Shown here: positions 1 to 5,477 of the stretch, one piece after another
How positions within the stretch are numbered: the first letter of the stretch is position 1
Layout: the number at the start of each line of letters is the position of its first letter
Assembly (NCBI GenBank): GCA_934574045.1
Contig: CAKTMK010000064.1
Span: 1 to 6,508, forward strand
From: an uncultured Oscillibacter sp.
GTDB taxonomy: Bacteria > Bacillota > Clostridia > Oscillospirales > Oscillospiraceae
DNA length: 6,508 bases
Direction of reading: 5' to 3'
Program-made: the position numbers and the translations under genes
Notes under the pieces: generated by a model
Databases searched by the model: none
Told to the model about the DNA's origin: nothing
Seen by the model: only the letters and a program-made list of their open reading frames with translations

Positions 1-2895
1 CAGTTTTCCGATCGTACCTGCCTTCGGCCCTACGATCACTGCGGCTTCCCGCGTTGTTTCGTCATAGTCCGAGCTATCCGATATATTGATCGTGCTGATC
101 GTACCGCCTTCCCAGTCGCTCAGATCCAGCGTAGCTTTCAGATCAACGGTGATTATGCCGCCATACATCGGAGGTTCATAACTGCCTTTGCCGATGATCT
201 TCAAGGTGCAGGCTGTGTAAGTCCCATTAGTATCTTTGCCCCCAACATCAAGCCATCCGCTTGTGATCTTATGTCCATTCAGATCCAGCGTAACCGTTGT
301 ATCATCGCCGGAAATGCCCGCCCTTCCTGTAATCGGAACATCCGCCAGCAAGGTGATTTTTGTGCCGTTTGTTGCATTGCGCATCGCTGACTTAAAGTCT
401 GTGCCGTAGGTCACGGTATTGTCGCTCGCCGTGATCTTCACGGCCATCTGCGCGTGGCAGGTAAAGCATTCACCAGTGTTATCCACGCTTTCATGCGGGC
501 ACTCGCTCTGGCAAATTTTACACTTGCCAGTACTGCTATCATATTCATGATTTTCGGACTTGCCGCACGCGCAGCTATGGAGGTAGGTGTATGTTTCATC
601 CTGCTTCCACTCATGCGTATGCTCCACGATGGTAACATCGTCACTGCATGTGTAGGCGCCGCTGAAATTTGTAAACTTACTGTTGTCGTTCTTGAGAGCA
701 TAGGCATAGCCCTCTGCCAACAGGTCAGACACCTTTTTGTAAACGCTCGAATCCTTGACAGATAACGGGCTTGAGCCTGTACCCGCACTTACCGAGAACG
801 TACCCTGCGTCAGCAGGTTTGCCAGCTTTGCGCTCTTGGTCAGCGTCAAGCCGCCGTTCAAGTCCAAATCGCCTTTGAAATCCAGCGTGCCGCTCGTGGC
901 ATAAACCGCAGGCTCCTGTTTTGACAAGTTAGTGCCATCTTTGAATATGCCGCCGGTCGCGGTCAGCTTCTGAGCAAAAGTTACCTCGCCGCCCGTAACA
1001 TTGATCGCGGGGGCAAGCGTGTAGCCGGAGGGCTGGGCTGTGTCGATGCTCTCAGCCTTTGCATTCACTTCGCCATTGAATGTCAGCTTGCCGCCGCTGA
1101 CCTCAATCGCGGAAGCAACCTTATTGCTATACTTGCCGCCTGTCGCAGTCACAGCGCCCTCAAAAATCAGGCTGCCGCTGGTGACCTCGATGGCGGGGGT
1201 AGCGGAGAATTCGGTGGCGCCGCCGGTGATATCCGGAGAAACGATGTTTGCGTCATCTTTGACGGTCAGTGTACCGCCGCTGACCGTCAGGGCCGGACTG
1301 CCGGAAATGCCTTCCAGCTTCACGCCGTTCATGTGCAGCGTGAGGTTTACACTCTCGTCGATCTTGAGACTTTTCTGCAAAATATTCTGAGACGCGCCTG
1401 TCGCCTCAGATACCAGCCACAGCTCCTTTACGCCGCTCTTTATGGCCTCCTCTATGTCGTCGTACAGGTTACCATTCGTATCTTTCGCGACCGGCGTGAA
1501 GCCGCAGCCTGTGCACGTGCCGGATTCATCATAGCTGTGGTTGCGCAATGCATCCTCCGATGAGAGGTCCGGCCAGCCGCACACACTGCACGCTTTGGTG
1601 GAATGCTGTTTGCCGTCAGGTGTGGGAACCGCCGTGTATCCGCCGCCTGCTGGAATTTCGCTATAAGTGTGCTGCACCGGGTCTTCCTCATAGCCGCACG
1701 CATCGCATCCCATCGTATGGGTGGTGCTATCCAAATCCACCAACTGGATGCTGCACTTCTCAGAAGGCCACTCAAAGCCGCACGCTTTGCAATGCCGATG
1801 ATGATAGTGCGCACCGTTACTGATTCCATCTTGGAAATATTCCTGATCGTCGCTCTCGCTATGATTGCAATACTCAAGGACGAGGGAGGTTCCTTCCAGC
1901 GAGGTTTTCCCGCTCCACGCCGCGCATAATACCTTCTCGCCGTTAAGAGTAGCTGCGTGTACCGCCAATTCGCTGTTCAGGCGAACATTGTCAACGAGAA
2001 CGCTGGAGCTGTAGATCTCCAGCTCGCCGCTGCTAATATTAAGCGTCGGCGCTGTAGATGTACTGCTGTCAGACCGGATCGCCGCGCCATCTTTCCCACG
2101 ATTATCAATGACCAGCTTCCCGGTCCCCTTACTATTGCTCTCCAGCGTCTGCCCGAAAATGCAAAAGCGATCGCCGCCGTTGTGTATCAGAGCACCATGA
2201 ACCGTCAGCGTTGCGCCGTCGCAAAGAACCAGACCGCCCATGGCTGAACCATCTATGGTCAGATTTCCGGCAACGGTCGCGTCTTTTTCAACTATGTAGA
2301 ATTTGTTCGTTTCAAGGGTAACATCCTTATTGCTGTCTTGAAAGCTAGGGCCTGTTCGGCTGTTTCCACTCGTGATATTGCCATTTGCATCAAAAGTATC
2401 ATAGGAGCCTGTTACATCTCCAGTATCCAGCACCGCCACCTGACTGTTGAACCAGCCGAACAGCGCCTCAAAGCATTCCGCGCCCGTGATCTGCGCCTGC
2501 TGCTCCGCCGTCAGGTCCTCATAGGCGTCATAGGCCGACTGGACGGCCATATAGGCTTCGTTCAGCGTGTCGCTGTCCATGCCCTTCAGCTCGCCCAGAC
2601 TGGGCAGCTTGTCGATCTGCGCCTGCACGGCCGCCGCGGCTTCCGCGTCGGCCTTCGCCTTGGCCTCGGCTTCGGCCTTTGCCGCCGCTTCGGCTTCGGC
2701 TTCGGCCTTTGCCGCCGCTTCGGCTTCCGCTTCCGCGTCCGGCTCGGTCTCCGCGTCGGCGTCAGCACCCGCGTCCGCCGTTTCCACGGCGGACGTGCCG
2801 TCCACAGGCCCCAGCTCGTCCGCCAGCGCCGCCGTGGGCAGCAGCGTCAGGCAGAGCATCAGGGCCATGAACAGGCTCAATACTCGTTTCTTCAT
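1..2895 (-). CDS. Secreted repetitive surface protein, N-terminal 965 residues (3' end outside the window)
   Basis: One frame stays open from an ATG at 2895-2893 to base 1, giving 965 codons with no stop; the C-terminus lies off the left edge. The start is fixed by an AAGGAGGA-type Shine-Dalgarno at 2901-2908 and by an immediate signal peptide (MKKRVLSLFMALMLCL, then LLPTAALA, probable cleavage after residue 25). Order seen: Ala/Glu/Asp/Lys low-complexity stalk (about 41-90); a short helical module (about 91-157, with LNEAYMAVQSAYDAYEDLTA); a beta-rich stretch (about 190-340); a Cys/His section with CKACG, CDACG, CSVCG and CTGCG (about 343-465); at least five repeats of the type AIEVSGGKLTFNGEV (about 535-680); a second Cys/His section (about 750-815, CACG, CKIC, CFTC); and a segment with ITLLADV and LDLNGHKI (about 845-880) of the kind seen in pectin-lyase-fold surface proteins. 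Probable role: cell-surface or secreted adhesin-like protein. Anchor type is unknown because the C-terminus is missing. The reading frame is very secure; the function is inferred. Confidence 0.93.
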   Translation of the reverse strand, partial: MKKRVLSLFMALMLCLTLLPTAALADELGPVDGTSAVETADAGADADAETEPDAEAEAEAAAKAEAEAEAAAKAEAEAKAKADAEAAAAVQAQIDKLPSLGELKGMDSDTLNEAYMAVQSAYDAYEDLTAEQQAQITGAECFEALFGWFNSQVAVLDTGDVTGSYDTFDANGNITSGNSRTGPSFQDSNKDVTLETNKFYIVEKDATVAGNLTIDGSAMGGLVLCDGATLTVHGALIHNGGDRFCIFGQTLESNSKGTGKLVIDNRGKDGAAIRSDSSTSTAPTLNISSGELEIYSSSVLVDNVRLNSELAVHAATLNGEKVLCAAWSGKTSLEGTSLVLEYCNHSESDDQEYFQDGISNGAHYHHRHCKACGFEWPSEKCSIQLVDLDSTTHTMGCDACGYEEDPVQHTYSEIPAGGGYTAVPTPDGKQHSTKACSVCGWPDLSSEDALRNHSYDESGTCTGCGFTPVAKDTNGNLYDDIEEAIKSGVKELWLVSEATGASQNILQKSLKIDESVNLTLHMNGVKLEGISGSPALTVSGGTLTVKDDANIVSPDITGGATEFSATPAIEVTSGSLIFEGAVTATGGKYSNKVASAIEVSGGKLTFNGEVNAKAESIDTAQPSGYTLAPAINVTGGEVTFAQKLTATGGIFKDGTNLSKQEPAVYATSGTLDFKGDLDLNGGLTLTKSAKLANLLTQGTFSVSAGTGSSPLSVKDSSVYKKVSDLLAEGYAYALKNDNSKFTNFSGAYTCSDDVTIVEHTHEWKQDETYTYLHSCACGKSENHEYDSSTGKCKICQSECPHESVDNTGECFTCHAQMAVKITASDNTVTYGTDFKSAMRNATNGTKITLLADVPITGRAGISGDDTTVTLDLNGHKITSGWLDVGGKDTNGTYTACTLKIIGKGSYEPPMYGGIITVDLKATLDLSDWEGGTISTINISDSSDYDETTREAAVIVGPKAGTIGKL
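856..1293 (-). repeat. Degenerate protein repeats of a beta-helix type within the surface protein
   Basis: Five related segments begin near residues 535 (ALTVSGGTLTV), 568 (AIEVTSGSLIF), 596 (AIEVSGGKLTF), 630 (AINVTGGEVTF) and 663 (AVYATSGTLDF), spaced 28-34 residues apart. The pattern is [A][IVL]xV[ST]GGxLxF followed by a polar stretch and often TATGG. The repeats are divergent at DNA level. This period and the alternating hydrophobic pattern fit turns of a parallel beta-helix; that fold is inferred, not shown. Confidence 0.7.
2671..2730 (-). repeat. Two tandem 30-bp repeats in the Ala/Glu stalk
   Basis: Bases 2671-2700 and 2701-2730 are identical except at one position (2698 versus 2728, g versus c). 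Each unit encodes ten residues of the type AEAEAEAAAK, so a change in copy number would keep the reading frame. The surrounding 2630-2770 is made of shorter, degenerate versions of the same gcttcggc unit. Confidence 0.85.
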
Positions 2896-2936
2896 GGTGT
2901 TCCTCCTTCAGGTCGTGTGCTTACGGTTTATATCCA

Positions 2937-2953
2937 GCCCGGTCGACCCGGGC
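2937..2953. other. Short GC hairpin in the surface-protein leader
   Basis: A perfect 6-bp stem (gcccgg / ccgggc) encloses the 5-base loop tcgac. On the minus-strand transcript it lies between the tandem hairpins at 2976-3020 and the ribosome binding site at 2901-2908. It has no T-tract, so it is not a terminator. Confidence 0.4.
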
Positions 2954-2975
2954 GCAGTTTTCAGCCGCGCGGCCG

Positions 2976-3020
2976 CCCGTAGGGGAACCCCTACGGGACA
3001 AGGGGGCCTGCCCCCTTGTC
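2976..3020. repeat. Tandem perfect hairpins (palindromic element) in the surface-protein leader
   Basis: Two strong stems sit back to back. Hairpin one, 2976-2997, pairs CCCGTAGGGG with CCCCTACGGG across two bases (aa). Hairpin two, 2997-3020, pairs GACAAGGGGG with CCCCCTTGTC around the loop cctg. They share base 2997. Neither is followed by a T-tract on either strand, which argues against ordinary intrinsic terminators. The position is within the predicted minus-strand 5' leader, about 80 bases before the start codon. It may be an intergenic palindromic repeat or an mRNA-stabilising structure; both are inferences. Confidence 0.75.
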
Positions 3021-3054
3021 ATATGGCTTTGGCAGTTGTTAACATACCTTATAA

Positions 3055-3083
3055 ATTGTACCATGGCCGCGCGAAAATGTAAA
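3055..3083 (-). promoter_or_regulatory. Proximal promoter of the surface-protein gene
   Basis: Read on the minus strand, TTTACA (3083-3078) and TACAAT (3060-3055) are separated by 17 bases. Each box matches the sigma-A consensus at five of six positions and the spacing is optimal. Transcription would begin near 3048, giving a leader of about 150 bases that includes the tandem hairpins at 2976-3020. Confidence 0.6.
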
Positions 3084-3121
3084 TCGTCCCAAAGTATGAG
3101 ACGGCCCCCGGCTCCGTGGGC

Positions 3122-3140
3122 CGCCCTCCGGGGCGTTTTT
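3122..3140 (+). terminator. Terminator-like hairpin with T-run, plus strand
   Basis: A short all-GC stem (CGCCC 3122-3126 with GGGCG 3131-3135, loop tccg) is followed directly by TTTTT at 3136-3140. A second 6-bp stem (CGGCCC 3102-3107 with GGGCCG 3118-3123) lies just upstream and overlaps it by two bases. There is no plus-strand gene to its left in the window. It may block read-through toward the permease or end a short plus-strand RNA. The stem is short, so confidence is low. Confidence 0.3.
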
Positions 3141-3229
3141 CCCGGCGGCGGGGGAGGGGAGCCGCACGTCCCGCGGGCCGCTTGCCAACGCGCGGGCCGG
3201 AAATGATGGGCGCGCCCAAATTATTTTTC

Positions 3230-3258
3230 AGTATAGCACAAAATTTCTGCCTTGTGAA
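3230..3258 (-). promoter_or_regulatory. Distal minus-strand promoter with extended -10
   Basis: On the minus strand, TTCACA (3258-3253) is followed after 17 bases by TATACT (3235-3230), and the -10 is preceded by TGC, giving an extended -10. Each box has five of six consensus bases. Transcription would start near 3223, about 330 bases ahead of the surface-protein start. No clear minus-strand terminator or credible gene lies between, so it probably feeds the same gene with a longer leader. Confidence 0.5.
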
Positions 3259-3274
3259 CTAGACCAAAGTCTAG
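3259..3274. promoter_or_regulatory. Perfect inverted repeat abutting the distal -35 (candidate operator)
   Basis: CTAGAC and GTCTAG flank a 4-base centre (caaa), making a perfect 6-4-6 dyad. It ends exactly one base before the -35 box of the distal minus-strand promoter, the usual place for an activator site. On the plus strand it is followed by GTTTTT (3275-3280), so a weak plus-strand terminator is an alternative reading. The binding protein cannot be named. Confidence 0.45.
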
Positions 3275-3280
3275 GTTTTT

Positions 3281-3512
3281 GGCGGCCCGAGCCGTCCCGC
3301 CCCTGCCGTCGCGTTCCAAAATAGAGAACCGCTTTCATAATGGCAGTACAACGGCGTATCTGCCGCGCATGACGATGCAAGACGGCTGTTCGACAATGCC
3401 GACCTGCGTTCAAGATAGCGGGAACGAAATCCGACAATTCCGATTCAATGTCCGCGACTGCCGAATTTTGACGGAAATGTGAACGGCGGCGGAGGATTTT
3501 TGGAAAACGCTG
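3281..3512. other. Intergenic stretch with no recognised gene
   Basis: Open frames here on both strands are short, rich in Arg, Ser or Pro, and lack plausible ribosome binding sites. I see no tRNA, CRISPR array or insertion-sequence ends, and no recognisable purine-riboswitch core despite the nucleobase permease downstream. It appears to be upstream regulatory or spacer DNA. Confidence 0.5.
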
Positions 3513-3541
3513 TTGAAAATCCACAAAGCATGGTCTATGCT
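3513..3541 (+). promoter_or_regulatory. Candidate promoter of the nucleobase permease gene
   Basis: TTGAAA (3513-3518, five of six consensus) and TATGCT (3536-3541, four of six) are 17 bases apart. Transcription would start near 3548, about 90 bases before the permease ATG. A dyad (GGATTTT 3494-3500 with AAAATCC 3516-3522) overlaps the -35 and might be an operator or coincidence. Confidence 0.4.
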
Positions 3542-3638
3542 GAGTGCGTCGCCGGTCCGCGCCGCCGCGCACCGATCCTGCTTGCTTTCACCACCCGCGG
3601 CGGCAGACCCGGAAAACAGAGCGTAAGGGAGAAGGAAC

Positions 3639-4994
3639 ATGAAAAAACCAGATCAGGAGCCACGCATTGAAAATGTCTACCGGCTGGAGGGCCGCGTTCC
3701 CATTGCAAAAGCGATCCCGTTCGGGCTTCAGCACGTTCTCGCCATGTTCGTTGCGAACATCGCGCCGCTCATCATCATCGCATCCGTCGCCGTTTACAAC
3801 GGCGAGCCGTTCACCGCCATCGGCACGGCCCGGCTGCTGCAGAACTGCATGCTCATCGCCGGCATCGGCACCCTGCTCCAGCTCTATCCCATCTGGAAGA
3901 TTGGCTCCGGCCTGCCGGTGGTCATGGGCGTGAGCTTCACATTCCTCGCCGCCTGTATGGCCACGGCCTCGCAGGATTACGGCATCATGATCGGCGCCAT
4001 CATCGTCGGCGGTATTTTTGAGGGCATTCTGGGCCTGACGGCGAAGTACTGGCGCAGATTCATTTCGCCCATCCTGTCGGCGTGCGTGGTCGTGTCCATC
4101 GGCCTGAGCATCCTGAACGTGGGCGTTTCGTCCTTCGGTTCCTCGTCGGCCTATCCCCTCGGCTCCTGGCAGAACCTGCTGGTGGCCACCATCACGCTGG
4201 TGTCCGCGCTGGTGTTCCACACCACGCTCAAGGGCGTGGCCAAGCAGCTTTACGTGCTGCTGGGCATGATCGTGGGCTACGTGGTGTCCATCTTCTTCGG
4301 CATGGTGGACTTCTCCGCCATGGGCGACACCGTTAGCGAGCTGGGCATCGTGGCCATCCCGCAGCTGTGCGCCTTCAAGCCCCAGTTCCAGCTGGGCGCG
4401 ATCCTGTCCTTCTGCCTGGTGTTCATCGTCTCCGCGGTGGAGACCATCGGCGACACCACCGCCTGCTGCACCGGCGGCGTGGGCCGCGACATCACGGCGG
4501 AGGAGGTCTCCGGCTCCCTGTGCGTGGACGGCTTCGCCTCCGCGCTCTCCGGCGGCGTGTTCGGCTGCTCGCCCATCACGTCCTTCAGCCAGAACGTGGG
4601 CCTGATCTCCATGACCCACGTGGTCAACCGGTTCACCATCATGTTCGGCGCGCTGGCCATGATCCTCGGCGGCCTGTTCCCGCCCATCGGCGCGTTCTTC
4701 ACCACGCTGCCGGACTGCGTGCTGGGCGGCTGCACCGTCATCATGTTCGGCTCCATCATGATGTCCGGCGTGCGCATGATGCACGACGCTGGCATGACCC
4801 CCCGCAACACCCTGATCGCCGCCACGTCCATCTGCCTTGGCGTGGGCGTGACGCAGGTGGACGGCTTCTTCAACAACCTGCCCGCCTTCATCGGTGACGT
4901 GTTCGCCGGGAACATGGTGGCCGGCGTGTTCGTGGTGGGCCTGCTCATGGATCTCTTCCTGCCCAGAGATCCCAAGTGCTACGACAGTATGTGA
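3639..4994 (+). CDS. NCS2-family nucleobase (xanthine/uracil-type) permease
   Basis: A 451-residue integral membrane protein of the nucleobase:cation symporter-2 family, which imports purines or pyrimidines with protons or sodium. Length and hydrophobic profile (about 12-14 membrane segments) fit the family. Visible marks are GLQHVLAMF (residues 29-37, the TM1 Gln-His pair), SAVETIGDTTA (265-275, whose Glu268 matches the TM8 substrate-binding Glu), and FGCSPITSFSQNVGLI (308-323), which contains the family signature Gln-Asn-x-Gly. The signature's last position is His327 after Thr326, where the family usually has Lys, Arg or Gly. The start is supported by the purine-rich AAGGGAGAAGGA at 3626-3636. 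The gene stands alone, transcribed away from the surface protein and closed by the terminator at 5020-5063. The family is secure; the exact substrate (xanthine, uric acid, uracil or another base) is not resolvable here. Confidence 0.95.
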   Translation: MKKPDQEPRIENVYRLEGRVPIAKAIPFGLQHVLAMFVANIAPLIIIASVAVYNGEPFTAIGTARLLQNCMLIAGIGTLLQLYPIWKIGSGLPVVMGVSFTFLAACMATASQDYGIMIGAIIVGGIFEGILGLTAKYWRRFISPILSACVVVSIGLSILNVGVSSFGSSSAYPLGSWQNLLVATITLVSALVFHTTLKGVAKQLYVLLGMIVGYVVSIFFGMVDFSAMGDTVSELGIVAIPQLCAFKPQFQLGAILSFCLVFIVSAVETIGDTTACCTGGVGRDITAEEVSGSLCVDGFASALSGGVFGCSPITSFSQNVGLISMTHVVNRFTIMFGALAMILGGLFPPIGAFFTTLPDCVLGGCTVIMFGSIMMSGVRMMHDAGMTPRNTLIAATSICLGVGVTQVDGFFNNLPAFIGDVFAGNMVAGVFVVGLLMDLFLPRDPKCYDSM

Positions 4995-5019
4995 CGCGCT
5001 CCGCGCACTCCATAACGCA

Positions 5020-5063
5020 CCGCCCGGGGACGCGGCCATCGGCCGCGTCCCCGGGCGGTTTTT
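5020..5063 (+). terminator. Strong intrinsic terminator of the permease gene
   Basis: An 18-bp perfect stem (5020-5037 with 5041-5058) closes a 3-base loop (atc) and is followed by TTTTT at 5059-5063. It lies 25 bases after the permease stop. On the opposite strand there is no comparable T-run, so it acts mainly on plus-strand transcripts. Confidence 0.95.
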
Positions 5064-5082
5064 GCGCTTCGTGCGGGGATCC

Positions 5083-5104
5083 ATATTGTATATAATGTAT
5101 AATT
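5083..5104. promoter_or_regulatory. AT-rich imperfect dyad, left copy of a repeated site
   Basis: ATATTGTATATAATGTATAA forms an imperfect palindrome and carries the 14-mer TATATAATGTATAA (5089-5102), found again at 6294-6307. It includes an exact TATAAT (5091-5096), but no good -35 lies 16-18 bases upstream, so a protein-binding or recombination site is as likely as a promoter. Confidence 0.4.
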
Positions 5105-5180
5105 TCCCCACTCACAGTCTGAGAAGCTCCCCGAAATGTACATCACAGAGGTCCCATAGTTGATAGTCCTCCTGAGACTT

Positions 5181-5372
5181 TCACTCCAGTTTGGGCATGG
5201 GAATGCTACTGTCATCCGCTGCGGCGGCGCTTACGCACAGCACGCACGCCGCCGCGCACAGGCACAGCGCAATGCTCCAAGGCCGTTTCCAAACGTTCAA
5301 CTTCTCCACGCTCCTTTTCAAAGCTCGCTCGGCCTTCGGGTACCCGAAGGCTGTGGTGCGGACCCGCACCAC
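5181..5372 (-). pseudogene. Vestigial small membrane or secreted protein frame, function unknown
   Basis: A minus-strand frame of up to 63 codons (GTG at 5372) ends with TGA at 5183-5181. Its N-terminal part overlaps the hairpins at 5332-5373 and is probably not translated. An AAAGGAG-like sequence near 5311-5317 could serve a start near 5300 (TTG). The latter part, NVWKRPWSIALCLCAAACVL then CVSAAAADD, looks like a signal peptide or single membrane segment with almost nothing behind it. Another minus-strand AGGAGG (5173-5168) precedes only a four-codon frame. I read this as a decayed gene remnant, though a genuine peptide of about 39 residues cannot be excluded. No family is recognised. Confidence 0.25.
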
Positions 5373-5373
5373 A
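5332..5373. repeat. Second tandem-hairpin element
   Basis: GCCTTCGGGTACCCGAAGGC (5332-5351) is a perfect 20-bp palindrome, followed without a gap by TGTGGTGCGG/CCGCACCACA (5352-5373) around two bases (ac). The build is the same as at 2976-3020: two adjacent stems of about 10 bp with tiny loops and no T-tract. The stem sequences differ, so this is a structural rather than a sequence copy. Confidence 0.65.
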
Positions 5374-5396
5374 AGGTTCTCTGTTTGCCGCCGGAC

Positions 5397-5424
5397 TTGA
5401 CACCGGCGCAGACGCTTCTATAAT
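5397..5424 (+). promoter_or_regulatory. Near-perfect consensus promoter of the MerR-type regulator
   Basis: TTGACA (5397-5402) and TATAAT (5419-5424) are exact consensus boxes with a 16-base spacer. Transcription would start near 5431, about 47 bases before the GTG start. The -10 is the left arm of a perfect dyad, TATAATGGGATTATA (5419-5433), which could be an operator. The 16-base spacer differs from the 19-20 bases of classical MerR-activated promoters, so this looks like a constitutive or repressed promoter. Confidence 0.8.
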
Positions 5425-5435
5425 GGGATTATAGC

Positions 5436-5453
5436 TCGTTCACCCATGAACGA
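5436..5453 (+). promoter_or_regulatory. Inverted repeat in the regulator leader
   Basis: TCGTTCA and TGAACGA pair perfectly around ccca. The repeat lies just after the predicted transcription start and ahead of the GGGAGGA ribosome binding site (5464-5470). It could be an autoregulatory operator or a small leader hairpin; the sequence cannot tell which. Confidence 0.45.
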
Positions 5454-5477
5454 AGCAAGAGCCGGGAGGAAAAAACC

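Noticed and set aside
438..1929. Several short open frames on both strands within the surface-protein gene
   Set aside because: All lie within the continuous 965-codon frame, lack ribosome binding sites, and have biased, motif-free products.
2626..2770. CRISPR-like repeats
   Set aside because: The repeats are adjacent without unique spacers and encode an in-frame Ala/Glu stalk.
2338..3082. Plus-strand frames of 214 and 171 codons with Arg/Gly or Ala/Ser repeats
   Set aside because: They mirror the Ala/Glu stalk repeats of the surface protein on the opposite strand and have no convincing ribosome binding site.
3141..3638. Possible purine riboswitch upstream of the nucleobase permease
   Set aside because: I looked for the conserved three-way-junction core of the purine riboswitch and did not see it; only weak dyads are present.
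5020..5058. Long palindrome as an attachment site or transposon end
   Set aside because: An 18-bp stem with T-run 25 bases after a stop codon is fully explained as an intrinsic terminator.
3588..5111. A 507-codon minus-strand open frame opposite the permease gene
   Set aside because: It is a shadow of the GC-rich third positions of the permease. The product is rich in His, Asp, Gly and Gln without hydrophobic pattern or known motif, and it runs through the permease terminator stem.
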